Of a stretch of 64,000 nt of DNA, positions 23,501-35,654 are shown piece after piece (positions within the stretch are counted from its first letter, which is position 1; each line of letters opens with the position of its first letter). Below the pieces are notes generated by a model. It saw only the letters and a list, made by a program, of their open reading frames with translations, had not been told where the DNA came from and made no database searches. The stretch is from assembly GCA_021904315.1 (NCBI GenBank), contig CM038922.1:9027347-9091346 (forward strand), given 5' to 3'. Both the position numbers and the translations under genes were made by a program. Source of the DNA: Sphagnum magellanicum. Taxonomy: Eukaryota > Streptophyta > Sphagnopsida > Sphagnales > Sphagnaceae.

Positions 23501-26500
23501 AAAACCTCCAACAAACCTAATGAGTTTAGGCACAATTGAAGGAACCTATGAGACACTTAAGATATGTTTGCAACAATATTTCAAAGCATACAAACAATAG
23601 CAAAGAACTTGATCTAACCTAGCAAACAAAAAAATGGAAATTGAAAATAACCATGATGTTAGATTTGAAATTTGAATATTGAAGTGGATAACAAATGCAT
23701 GAATTGTTTTTCAAATTGCAAGGTGCGTCAAGGTGGAACTCATTAAACACATTAAAGGTATAAAAGTTAATTGACATTCTTCACATTATAATCAAGGAAA
23801 GTTGTTGAACATCTTTTGATGCGATTCATTTTCATGTGTGTTTAAGTCTCTTCCAAACTCCAAGATTAAATCAAAAGGACTACCATAAGGTTTGTAAGAT
23901 AACTCATTGTGAGAATCATCATCTCTGGTTTCTAATGAGGACACTATGTGTTCCATTATCTTTCAAACATTTTTGCTAATCTAATCCACCTTTTCTTAGT
24001 AACCCTATACCTTTTGAATTCTCCATGAATATTTGCTTTTTCACAAACATTCTTTTTTCCCGGCTATGTTCAAAACTCCATTTTAAATAACAAGGTCCTT
24101 GATCTTCCACTTTTTGAATAATCATTTGAATGTCCTAACACAAATTTGCCCTTTACAATGCCCTTTACATTCAATTATTCAAAAAATAATAATTCAAGGC
24201 ACCAATTTGAACAATGTGATTGGTCATAATTGTTTTTCTTTGCACCTAAGGACAAGCTTATGATGTAGTTACAAGATGAAAATTTCAGTTTACTTATAGA
24301 AAACTCATCAAAAAAATTGAAAGCTCCATAGGCACATGGGCACATAAATTCTTGACAACTGATGAAGTGAGCCAACATGCACCCAAGGGGCCTAGTTTTT
24401 TTTCTTTTAGGGAGGTGGAGACTATCAAGATTTTTCAGATTTTTGTTGTTCCCAAAGCATAGAAATAAAGTTCCCAATGTATTCCCAAACATGTTCACAA
24501 TAGCACTTCATTTCATCCCATATGTTTTGCCCAAGGATGTCCTTTTGAAATCTTTATCTATGTGGGCAAATATTGGGATTTATATGTTTCTTTCTTTGGA
24601 ATGAATATTCCTATATTGGGAAGTCCCCAAATATTCAAATTGATGGGCCAATCGAGAGGCTCAATGCAAAAAATAAAATAAAATAGAACTTGAAAACATT
24701 TGTGAACAAATAAAACATTGAAAGTTTACACTTAGTTTATACATGTGCCAATTTTGGATTAAACAAATTATTTCCAATAAAAAAAACAAACAAAATTGTT
24801 TGCATTGTTGTCTTCTTCTATGTTGAAATGGTAGTGATTGAAATTGAATTGTCCAATAGTTTATTCATCATTTCTTAGTTGATTTGTTTGCAATTACATT
24901 TTGGGAGAAAATATTGTTGGGTGGTACTAGTACTAAGGAACCACCTCAAGGAGTGATTAAAAAACCAAAAGTGACTAAATAATATTTTTGGGCCTTTTTA
25001 AAAAAAAGTTTTCATAACTATAGATATGTTTTATTGTCATGTTTATCCATTGCATGCACAAGTATATGACCTCAAGTTTTTATTAGAACAAAAAAGATAA
25101 AAATTGATAAAAATTTATATTCCTAATTGTCATAGCCCCTTCAAGATTCATGTTCTTAAACTTTGAAAATTTGTAATTAAATTGTACCTACTTAATTAGT
25201 TAGATTTTTAAGAAAATCAATTAGAGTACCATCAAAAAAACCTTAAGAAAAAAAATTAAGTTTTTTTCAAACTTGTGTTCTTAATAAAAAAGGTCCAGGA
25301 AAGAAAACATCATTACTTTCCTAAATTTTTCTAAATGCAATGATTAGGAACATCAAAATACAATTCTTTTTTATATTATTAAAACTTTAAAATTTATACA
25401 ACCTAATAAATGTACTCATACAAAATTCTAACAAAGTGTTCCTTATATCTTTTAAAAATATGATGGGTGTAGTAAAATGAACATGTGATGTTCCTAGTGG
25501 TACCACCCAAGGATACTTTTGCAAACTATGTTATTCATTTTATAATGTTTTTAATTTGAATGCTTTCATGATTGTGAGTAATCCATTGAAAATTAGTTGC
25601 ATCAACATTCTATAATCTTTCTTAGTATCGCTAACTTTGTTTGAGTTCATTTGCAATTTTCACATAATCCCTTCATAGCAATGCCATCCTTTGTAAATAC
25701 ATTATAGTTAAAACATCTTTTTTGCAAAGTGAGGCATGATATCATTGGATCTTTAGTTTTTGCAACCATAAGGCCTTAAGGCATCTAACAGATAAGACTA
25801 GATTAAATTATGTGCCTTGTTATTCACCTATCACAATAGTCATTTGAGCTCCTCTGATTATTGTAAGAAATACAATTGGGCTGATATGCACGCTAACAGT
25901 ATCGCACATGTTCTTTCTAGACTTCAAATGGTTCTCATTTTAAGCTTCCACACATTGTAGTTCAATGACTCCCTTTCTAACTTGTTGGCCTCACCAACTC
26001 ATATTATATTATGATTTCTGATTTCTTCTAAAGTCTTAACACGTTCTATAATGATCTAGTAGTACAATTGTATGAAACTTCTAGATCCATTGAACCGCTC
26101 TCCAATAATAATATTATTTCATAATCCCATTAAGTCTAATTCCTCTGTATTATGTCATGTCTTAATAATCTACAGTTTTATAATGGATTGTCTCTGGAGT
26201 GCTAGGCAATATCAGGATGGGGAATTGCTGTTGATTCTGAAAATTCAGGATGCATGCTTGTAGAATGGTCTGCTTTAAGTTGGGCAGATTATTGGAGACT
26301 TATCTACCTCCAATGTAGACATTGGGAGCGGATGAGGTCAGTGGGGGGTCAAGCTTGTCACTGCTGGTCATGATGAAGGAAATGGTTTAGTTTACTGTGT
26401 GTATTTATCTGAACAATATTTTAAATGATGTAACAATGAAAAAATTACATCAATTTAGTTACTCCACTTAAAACATATGCATTTCACTTGTAACATGTGA

Positions 26501-26723
26501 GCTTATTTGTATTTACATTTGAGTCACAAATGTTGCAACAGTAACTTCGAGATTTTTATTTCTAAGATCATTTGACATTAGACTTATCTGTAAAGTCTCG
26601 CGATTAGGGAGTGAGAACCATCAGTTTCGGCATAATAGGGCATCAAACGCATAACTAGGAATCAAGATTTTACAAATCAAAATAATTTGGACTCAGACTA
26701 GTTTAAGCGATTTTGATGGTACT
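20561..26723. other. AT-rich intergenic DNA without recognised genes
   Basis: More than 6 kb of AT-rich sequence with scattered short reading frames, none longer than about 107 codons and none showing a domain. I saw no terminal repeats, LTRs or tRNA-like folds. It is probably very old, unrecognisable repeat. Confidence 0.4.
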
Positions 26724-26972
26724 CTGAGTTTCATCCTGTCTTTCAGTTTTCCTGAGCGCCTCCCCTGCGGCTACATATAATTTCACTGCTCCTACCTGTA
26801 CGGAGTATAATTATTTTCGAACCTTGTGCATTAAATGCTATGTTTCAGCATTTCATACTGAGATTTAATAAAATTTTCGTACTTTGTGATACCGCTGAAA
26901 GATGGGATAGGAGGTGAAAGCAGGCCCAAAGAGAGTGCGAAGACATGGTGATTTTACAATTAACTCTATGAC
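26724..26972 (+). repeat. Short interspersed element, family G, left copy
   Basis: About 250 bp beginning CTGAGTTTCATCCTGTC. It runs through 'ctacatataatttcac', 'tttaataaaattttcg' and 'aggcccaaag' to about 'ttaactctatg'. A second copy lies in inverted orientation at about 27483-27755, with similarity along the whole length. A shorter copy is at 27786-27888. The copies start GAGTTTCAYC and end near GGAAAACTCT, which are imperfect inverted repeats of each other, suggesting a MITE. The internal TATA-like and AATAAA-like words would also fit a small LTR. Confidence 0.6.
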
Positions 26973-27482
26973 ATGTGGACCGTTCTCGAACTAAGTCTAC
27001 TATTTTCATTCATTCTTCTGGATAAAAAAACAAGTCCATGATTTTTACTCTAACCTTTAATAAATTTCAAAAGATCATATGTTCATGATTTCATATGTGT
27101 GTTTTCACATTTTGATAAGTTTAATCTAAAAATCACGTTTGCACATAAATGAAGAGGTTTACATTCAGCCACCAGACTAACTAAGCACGTCAGATTCCAT
27201 ATAGAATTCTACACGTATGTATGTCCATAAGGCACCCCCAGAAAATTTCTCGTGTATCTGGAGGCCACCTTATCCAGCCAAATCTCTCATTGACAAAACA
27301 TGTGAGTTGACCCTGCCACAACACTTAAGTGGTTGTGTAAAACTCCCTAAAAAGAAACTGATTAAAAGCCCCACACGTGATTCTGACCCTGCAACATCAA
27401 CAACCTTGTATCAAACTACTCATAAGGAGGTATCAAAAACTGCCTTGGAAGAGGGCAGATGGATGCCAATTTTGGAAGATCT

Positions 27483-27755
27483 TAAACCAATAGAGTTTTC
27501 CGTAAAGTCACCCTGTCTTCACCCTGTCTTTTGGGCCTCCTTTCAACCCCTATCCCCTCTTTGAGTGAGGTTCCGTAAAGTAAGGAAATTTTATTGAATC
27601 TGGGTATGAAATGGTGAGACTCAGCATGTAATGCACAAAGTTCGAGAGTAATTATAGTAATTGTACAGATAAGAGCAAGTGAAATTATATGTAGCAGCAA
27701 TGGAGGCGCTGAGGCAAAAGGAAACAGAGAGGGGTCAAAACAGGATGAAACTCAG
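27483..27755 (-). repeat. Short interspersed element, family G, inverted copy
   Basis: Read on the minus strand it starts CTGAGTTTCATCCTGTTTTG. It matches the left copy through 'agcgcctcc', 'ctacatataatttcac', 'tttgtgcatta' and 'gggatag.ggttgaaa' to 'gactttacggaaaactct'. The pair could fold into an arm of roughly 250 bp with a loop of about 510 bp. Confidence 0.6.
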
Positions 27756-27785
27756 TTTACCACAAAAAAATTGGTGCTTTTCTGA

Positions 27786-27888
27786 GTTTCACCGCCTTTG
27801 AACGCTTATGTACTCTTTGCAGGTTTTCTTTAATCTCACCCGGTTTTGGATCGAACTCAGCTTTTCTGACTTTATGGAAAACTCTAAT
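27786..27888 (+). repeat. Short interspersed element, family G, deleted third copy
   Basis: Starts TGAGTTTCACCGCC and ends 'gactttatggaaaactct', the same two termini as the full copies, with only about 100 bp between. It is a deletion derivative or small relative. It lies 30 bp outside the inverted copy. Confidence 0.45.
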
Positions 27889-30639
27889 AACTGCCAACCA
27901 GTTCAAAACTAGCTCTAGGCCTGCATGCATGCAAATGCATTATCCTACTGTGCATGAGACGTTTATCAAGATCATGGCCACCTGTTTTTTCTGTTCAAAA
28001 TTGGACTATAGATCTCTCCATAGATGAGAATGGGTTTTTTTCAGGCTATCTGAAGAGTTTGTCATCCATCGGAATCTGCCCTTCGCAAATGGCAAGGCAT
28101 TTGAACATTGACATGCCCAGCCCGGTCAGCATGTAACTTTTTGAAATGGCTCACCTCTTTCTCTTCTTTTTTTTTCTTGTGACACCCAGCAGGTATATCT
28201 CGGGCATCACAGGAAGAAAATTATAAAATAAAATAAAATTCTGCCTGTTCTTTATGTAGGGTAACACCCTCATACTGCAGGGCATTACATATAATAAAGG
28301 ACGTCGTGGTCGTTTTTCATGAAGCTTTTTCATCTGTCCCATCATTCGTCCCATCATCCATCCATGGATAGCATCATACAGGGAAGAAAACCCTGGCAGA
28401 AATAAATAACCCCCTCCCCCTGCGCATGTGTCGCTGTCTAGGAAAGGCGTACCCGGCCCCAGGGGGGTCTGTTATCAATATCAGAGCAAAAGGGTCAAAT
28501 ACACCCTGATGTGCACCTAGAAAACCTGAAAATTGAACAACATTGGGATATATTTGTCATCTTCGGTCTTTTACCATGGTCAGTTGTATGTTGCTATCTC
28601 ACCAGTCACAAGCAGTGCAAACATCAAGATTTTCAACAGCCAGGGTCTCAATGAATACATGCGAAATGTGAATGTGATATATAGAGAGGTTTTGAAAATG
28701 TAGTTTGTAGTTGTAATTTTGTAATATGTATTGTCAAATACACATACACCTGTGCATTAGGCACAGGGTTCAAACTAGTTCCTGATATAAGTGTGATTCT
28801 TATAAGTGTGCTCAGGCAGGCACTTCTTTCAAGAATGCCCCTCTCTTGGAGGGAACCTCCAGCATTACCCAAGATGAAACATGTTTATGACTTCAAAGGA
28901 ATGGAGCTTCAGCCACCATCCTTGGCAATCTGCTGGGACTCTTAACCCAAGCCAAAAGAAAACACCCTGACAGGAAGTAAACTTCGGTGTTGTGTCTAGC
29001 CCCTACTTAAACATATATTTGGTTAGTTTTACAGACTTTTTGCCATGACAATTGCTTAGATTGTGGAGAATTTCTTAAATGTATGTGTCATTTAGCATGT
29101 TGGGTAACCAACTCACTTAGACATAATAATTAAATTAATACTTACTTATCTTTTCCTCTATTATCACTCCAACCCTTGTTAATGTCACCGTTGCCTGATT
29201 GGCTCTCTATTGCATTTGGGGAAAACTCCTGGCCCTTAACTGATGTTGAGTTTTTCTTTGTTCAGCATGCTATAATTATTGAGCCTAGGGTCCCAATTAG
29301 GTATTAAAAATGCAGGATGTGAGTTTCACCTAATATTCAAGTTGTGCCTATGTTTTCAAATGTACGACTTTGTTAGTTTTGATAGTGTTGGTCATTCAAT
29401 TTTGTAATGCACAACATCGCACTTTAGAAAGCACCCAAATTAAACTTAAATTTTGAACTTTTTAATTTAATTTTATTATTTAAAAGCATTCAGCTTAACA
29501 AGTGTTAAGAGTTTCTCTAAATCACTCCAACTAAAGTGTCAAGAGTTTTAACTTTTGTAACCCAAATACCAATGCATGCACTTAATTAGCAACTTGGCAT
29601 CATTTTTAATAGTGTCTCTAATGACATGATGCCAAATCAGCCCTATAGATAAAATATTATATTGTAGGTATTGATTCTTGTCATTTACGGATGACAAAAT
29701 TTAATTTGAGTTTTTGAACTTGTCACAGTCTTTCTATTTGTTATGTGAATGTGTCAAAATTTTAATTTATCAGTTTTGGGATGTGTTCCATTTTTTCTCA
29801 TCAGTCATTTTGGCCTTTAGGATGGGGAAAACTTGTTGTGCAAAAACAATCCAGCTTGTGAGCAAGTTCGTTTTAAAAAATAATTTTAAAAATAAAATAA
29901 TATATATATATTTTTTATTTTATTTTATTTATTATTATTATTATTATTTTTGAAGAAAATAAAGCATCTCTAGGAAAATACAGGAATTTTTTTTTGGACA
30001 TGGAATCTTCAAATTTAATTTATTATTTGAGAAACACGTGTCAAAGCTGCCACTTTACTAATGGTAGCACTTGCACAAGTGTATGGTAAGGGTCAACTCA
30101 GCTTTGGATTTGGAATGTGCACCTCCTATTCATGAGCTCCAATTCAGGCTTGTTCACTGTTGTTACCACAACTAGCAAGAAGATTTGGGAATTTAGTTGG
30201 ATTAAAAAATCATCCCATGCAAATGTCACCTACCCTTGGCAACTGCAGACAACAAAAAAGTTCAAATGAAAGACCAACAAAGACCAACATGCACATCTGT
30301 TTCAAGACCTAACTCATGCATCCAACCTTGAGGGTTTGTTCCATACCAATCAAAACTTGGTGGAAATTTCTTGGTGTTTAATGGATGGCACATTATACAA
30401 TGCAATTTCCCATTGGCAAAAGGAGGTGGATGTTATACTTAAAGATGGGATATTTGATTTTGGGAGTGGAATTTAATCCAAAAATCGCCCATGTTTAATG
30501 CCAACTAGCCTTTTTTGTTTTATTGGTGAAATTTCGCTCAAAAAGGAAATTATAACCAAAAAATTCAGAAGTGAAATGATTTTGGGTTTCAATGGCCAGA
30601 AATGAGGAAAAATAAAAGCTTCAATTGCCAGATTTCTAT
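27889..30639. other. Intergenic DNA without recognised genes
   Basis: No coding family was recognised. There is a run of T with (ATT)n near 29910-29950. Frames here are short and without motifs. Confidence 0.4.
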
Positions 30640-31200
30640 ATATTGGGTTTTGATTGTGTAGCCATAAATATAGAAAGTTGATTTTAAATATTGTAACTTC
30701 ATATCTAATTCATAGTCAAATTTGGCTAAATCTTGTTAAGGATGATTGTCATTTTTCCTACATCTTCCTCATCACTTTTGCTATGAAAAATAATAATAAT
30801 AATAATTCCTTAATAAAAGGCCAATGCAAACCGAGAATCATGTTTCAACGCATCAAAGGGTTGATTGTTGAAAATTTGACTAAGTGCAAACTTGTGCATC
30901 ATATTACACCAAGGAACAATACAAAATTTGCCATCCTTATACACAAGGAATGTTTTTTTTACATCTTCCTATGGATGATCATCAATTATGCCACATAAAA
31001 AAGAACCAAAATTCATTAAGAAAAGACTGATGCAAAGCCAGAATCATGTTTCACCATAGTGTCAACAGGTTGATGGTTGCAAATTTGACTAAGTGCAACC
31101 TGTGCATCATATTACACCAAGGGAGGATACGAAATGTGCCATCCTTATGCACACAAGGAAGATTCTTCCATGAAATACGGGATTATCATATTATCATGAT
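30640..31200. repeat. Dispersed repeat with internal duplication, family D
   Basis: The stretch 'gaatcatgtttca...ggttgat.gttg.aaatttgactaagtgcaa' occurs at about 30835-30890 and again at about 31040-31100, so a unit of roughly 205-225 bp is duplicated in tandem. The first part (30640-30790: 'gtgtagccataaatatagaaag', 'caaatttggctaaatctt') recurs at 32030-32190. It is non-coding and of unknown class. Confidence 0.6.
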
Positions 31201-31674
31201 TCACCAACTCCCAAGTGAATCCAAAACCAAATGCCAACCAACAGTTTACATGGACCATCCAATGTAATAAGATCTTTGAGGAATTTTGAGGAAGTGGCGG
31301 ATGGGGGAAGCTTTATTGCATATAAAGTTAATTTCATTTTAGTTGTGTGTACACTCCTCCTTCACTAGGGTCGTGACTATTGACAATTGCAAAGGAATAG
31401 TGACCTATATCAACCAGCTTGGTGTTCTCAGGTGGTAAATGACCAAGTTGTGTTTGTTGGCACATCCTTCACAAGGGATTCACATATTTATCATGAAAAA
31501 AATTGTGAATTTAATGAATTGCATTGATAAAATAGTATGATTTGATTTGGTTTTGCACCATAGGTTCAAGAAGGGTATAAGCTAATTGCATACTATTTAT
31601 GAAACAAAACAACTCAAAATATCAAATTTTTGGGTGGTTTGAATTCTAAAATTTGGGGGCATATCTCATCCTCA

Positions 31675-31800
31675 GTGTTTTTTTGTTTTTCAATTTCCTC
31701 AAGTAGGTGCACCGGCAAGGACCCAAAACATTTAGTTAGTGTTAAATGGTGAGTATCCTAGGTGGGTTGGTTGTAGCAGGTTTACAAAGTGTTGCCACAA
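31675..31800. repeat. Dispersed repeat, family E, copy 1
   Basis: Contains 'caagtaggtgcaccggcaag' followed by 'gaccc', then 'gttaaatggtgag' and 'ctaggtgg'. The same order is seen at 43380-43480 ('caagtaggtgtactggcaag' then 'gatcc', 'aataaatggcgac', 'ctggtgg'). Class unknown. Confidence 0.5.
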
Positions 31801-32029
31801 GTGATGACCTAGGAAGTGCCTAGGTCTAGATGGGACTAATTTAATTATTTTTATTTCGAAAATTGGCCCAAAAAAACCCTAAGTTTCACAAATTTTTGGT
31901 TTTCTGTTTCATTTTCTGAAAGACAAAATTCACCAAGTTGCAAAAGTTTGCCACAAGAAAATCATTGATCCCAACATGATTTGATATGCAGGATCAAGGT
32001 CGATTTTCCAGACGCATATATTTGATTTT

Positions 32030-32190
32030 CATTGTGCAGCCAAGAATATAGAAGGATGATCAAAGATTTCAACTTTGTTTTTAATTTATAGCCAGATTTG
32101 GCTAAATCTTCATAGGATGATTGCCACTTTTGTTACATATTTCTATGGATGATCACCACTTTGGCTACAAACAAAAAATTTCTTAAAAAA
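32030..32190. repeat. Dispersed repeat, family D, second locus
   Basis: Matches 30640-30790 in order: 'attgtgcagccaagaatata', 'agccagatttggctaaatct', 'ggatgattgccacttttg', 'ggatgatcaccactttggc'. Same orientation as the first locus. Confidence 0.6.
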
Positions 32191-32461
32191 ACACTAGTGC
32201 TTTGTGTTTAGGACACACTCTTTAAGGATGACCTTTAACCCATATCATGCTAATGATGATCATTACAATAATGATGCATTATTTTGAGGAGATTAGTAAG
32301 CTTGCGATTTGCTGGTTGAGGTATGACAAGGTATGATTAAATTTTATAACGTGGGAATATGATCTTCGGAGTCATGCATTAGAAGGAGGAACTTCTTATA
32401 GACAATTGTTTTCATCCAAAGACTTCATAACAATTGACAATAGTGAGATTGACGTGTTGCA

Positions 32462-32554
32462 TGTTGTACCAATTAGCTTTGAGTGATAACGAATATGATG
32501 AATGCTATGTTGTACCGATTAGCTTTGAGTGATAATGGATATGATGAATGCTAG
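32462..32554. repeat. 46-bp tandem duplication
   Basis: Two adjacent copies starting TGTTGTACC and running through 'attagctttgagtgataa' to 'gatgaatgcta', at 32462 and 32508, with three or four differences. Confidence 0.85.
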
Positions 32555-33758
32555 AGACATATACTCATAGTACTTGCTAATTTCCATGGGTGCTCTTACA
32601 CAAGCATACATGATTGGTGTTGGAGCATAATTTGTCATGTTCCTATGGGTTGAAACATGTGGACAACTGATATCTTTTGATGCTATTGGAATTGTGTGAA
32701 AATTTAGAATCCAAGTCTTTTGTCATCTTCAACAGACAAAAGGCTGCAAGTTTGAACAGACCAACAGACCCAGTAATAGTAAGTAAGTCCACTGGGGTGG
32801 AAGGGAGGGAAGATGACAAAAATGATTTGGATCAAGAGAGTACCGAATCGCTGGCTCGCTGTTTGTCATTCCCCTCATCCACATTTCATACTCGGATAAT
32901 CTTGGGACTTTGAGCCTGGGATGTAGCCAAACTAGCAAGATTATCCTCAAGAAGATTTAGTCAATTTTGGCTATAGTCCAGATATGAAAATAATTTTTAA
33001 TAAAGAATACTTAATATTTTTACCTACAATGCTAGGAAAGTAATAGAGAAATCTGGCAATTTATCCCAAAAAAGTTGTTGAAAGCTGGTGATGAGAAATT
33101 TTCTAAAAAAAAAACACATGTGTTTAGCCATTTTGTAAAAAAAATCTGCAAATTTAAGCCAGTCTTTTCCCAACATGAAACAAGCAACTCATCACATAAA
33201 TGGCTTTGCTACTAATAGCAATGTCAAACCATTAATAGTTAAAATAGGAAATGTCGCATGAAGTTCCCAAACACGTACTCACTCACTCACACTTCGCACA
33301 GTCACACCTGGTGAACATTCCTCAAAATGTGGGAGCAAATGAAAACAACTTCAAGTTGCACTGACTGACACCTCCAAACTTCATGGGAGGTGTTTATAGG
33401 TCCATCCTCAAACCTCATTATGCTCTCTCTCTTGATGATGAAACCCTGTCAATCATAAATAAACCAAAGCACCCCCCAAAAAAAAGAGGGCAAAACAAGG
33501 AACAAAATGGAAGGGTTTAGGGTTTGGTGTCTTTTCCTTACAAGGAGAGCCAACAAAATATTATTTGCAACCAAAGCAACAGCCATCTATTGGCCATTGG
33601 CTGCCCAGTTAAATAAGAAGCAAAAGACTAAAGTTTTTAGACTTAAGTATAGTCAGTCACAATAGTGTTTGGTTTTTTCTGTAGGTAATGAGCGAGCTAT
33701 TTGTTTTACATCACCTTTCTTACTTCCTTGCATGGGCCCAAATTCTGATGATGTCTTT
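32555..33758. other. Intergenic DNA without recognised genes
   Basis: A 78-codon frame at 32677-32913 has more even codon composition than its surroundings but no recognisable motif. Nothing else is supported. Confidence 0.35.
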
Positions 33759-33927
33759 GGCCTCAGGCTTTTACATACCACATAACAACCTTGGCTGACA
33801 ATCGCAGCAGCGCCTGTGGCTTCAGGCATTACGTACCACATAACAACTTTGGCTGAAAATTGCAGCAGCAGCGCCTGTGGCCTCAGGCTTCACATTCAGC
33901 ATAACAACCTTGGCTGAAAATCACAGT
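33759..33927. repeat. Minisatellite, three copies of about 60 bp
   Basis: Three consecutive units of the form 'tggcctcaggcttttacat...cataacaaccttggctgaaaatcgcagcagcgcctg', starting near 33759, 33819 and 33882. The second has an extra CAG. The third differs at 'attcagcataac'. Confidence 0.85.
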
Positions 33928-34104
33928 GCACTTTGCGAAATCTCCCTCACTGACAATTTCCCAAGCTTGGCATTCGAAGGGTTGTGTAAGTTCCGTGAAG
34001 CAGAAGTATTTCCCAGGGATGCATCTTCGACATTTCATTTGGATAATGCATTTCAACCAAACAAATGCTCAGGTCCTTCGGTATTTACACCATGGAAGGC
34101 CCTA

Positions 34105-34153
34105 CTGTCAGGGCATTGGGCCTTGGAACTGAGCTCCCGTAATGCCCTGACAG
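34105..34153. repeat. 13-bp perfect inverted repeat
   Basis: CTGTCAGGGCATT at 34105-34117 pairs exactly with AATGCCCTGACAG at 34141-34153 across a 23-base loop. It lies in a GC-richer stretch with open frames on both strands (33877-34254 plus, 34053-34316 minus), neither recognised. The function is unknown. Confidence 0.7.
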
Positions 34154-34339
34154 CACGGCATCTCCCAGTACATGAAGCACTGGCTGTAGTTGGTGGACAC
34201 GTTATGGGGCAGAATTTGACAGGCACAAACTTCAAAGGCTCTCTCTTTCCATGAACGGTAGAGAGAGGCTCTTGGAGTGCCTTGTACCACGGCACAGGAC
34301 ACTCCACATGGAGCAACTTTACAAGAGTAAGGTGACTTG

Positions 34340-35400
34340 GTAGGGACTCATCTCCTCATGCTTTTATGTTGGGTAAGGCCCACACAACACGCCAAAAGGA
34401 TTTCAGGAAATTTTTCCTTTGTATTTTGAGTGTATTTATTTTCATGAACCTGCTTGAAGCTCTATTGTGCACCCTATTACTGGTTCGCAACTGGGACTCA
34501 ACAAATTAGTAGAGTGGGGTTACCCTCCATTGATATCCTTCTTTCCTCAAAACTTTTCAAAATTGTTTCATGTAGGGTTTAAACCTGGTTGTTCAGAGTG
34601 AACCAATAGCCACCATTGCATCGGCCCTTGGTTGCTTGTTATGACTCAATTGTGAATGAACAATGAACCCCAACTAAGTTGATATCAGGTTTCCTCTCAT
34701 TGACCCATCCTATAAAAAATCGGGTCTTGAAGTGGGTAAGTAGATAGCATAATAGGTGTCTACTAGGTGAGTAGATGCATGTATATGGTTTGTAATTAGG
34801 TGAAGGCTATCGGATTGGTAGTACTTAACGAGGTGATAGTCCCAGCAAATGAGATAATCTACCATTGTGGTTAGTTAGTTAGAGATCTGGAACCCAATGG
34901 AAAAGTGTTCACCGACCATCCATCCCTCATGGATGGTGCACTAGGGGCTGTTGGTTCACTCTGCCCTGGTTACGCACACCACCCAAAGGCTTCACAGGTT
35001 TGAGCCCTGTAAAGAAGGGCTAAGCTCATATAATGCTTTATTAGCGTGGCATGTGCCGTTAGTTGGCCCGCATGTGAAGTGTGAAGCCATTAACCAACTA
35101 ATTTCTACTTCCAAAACCAATTTTTGTAACGTAGCTGAATTCAATGTCAAAAAAATTACTCAAAATTCAATCGCTCCCATAGCTTAGGTCTAAAAACTAT
35201 GAAATCTTACTCATTGAAGGGGTTTCCGATAGTATCAAGAACAAACCCCAATGTCCATAAAAAATTCAGTTCTAACTTTTTCTTAATTTTCTTTAACAAA
35301 ATTGTTTAATATTCAATGACTCTTGCACCATTTATCGAACAGTACCAAGAGCATAGCAAAGGTAATCATGGTTTGAGAGATCTCAACACCAGAAACAAAA
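34340..35400. repeat. Dispersed repeat related to the left edge of the window
   Basis: Resembles 600-1540 in order: a 'ctcaattgtgaatgaac...ccccaactaagttgatatcagg' block, a 'gtgagtagatg' block, and 'ctggaacccaatggaaaagtg...ccctcatggatggtgc'. Both loci are followed by a family A element (35401 here, 2135 there). The pair may be one longer composite repeat. Confidence 0.5.
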
Positions 35401-35654
35401 CAAGGGGTGTGTCACACTCTGGCCTTGCCATTTACATTAAAAATATATCTTAAGGCAAAAGAAGAATTATGGAAACTCAAATCTTTCACGATGCAAAAAT
35501 ATAATCTTCAAAAAATCCTCTAAAAGAACCAAAATCCTTCAAGATATTATAACTCAATAACTAATCTCAAGTTTCAACACAAGCAAAAATATCATCTTTC
35601 AAAAATCCTCATATAAAAATAGACCTATTACCTAAGGGCCAAAATCCATTAAGG
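35401..35654. mobile_element. MITE-like element, family A, copy 2 (3' truncated)
   Basis: Starts CAAGGGGTGTGTCACACTCT and follows copy 1 closely through 'ggaaactcaaat', 'caagatattataactc' and 'cctcatataaaaatagacct' to 'ccaaaatccatt'. The last part before the right terminus is missing. Confidence 0.65.

Noticed and set aside
33520-33535. GGGTTTAGGGTTTGG, telomere-like word
   Set aside because: Only about two units; single words like this are common in plant DNA and leaders.
33877-34254. 125-codon plus-strand frame
   Set aside because: It starts within the 60-bp minisatellite, has no motif, and a similar-length frame is open on the other strand.
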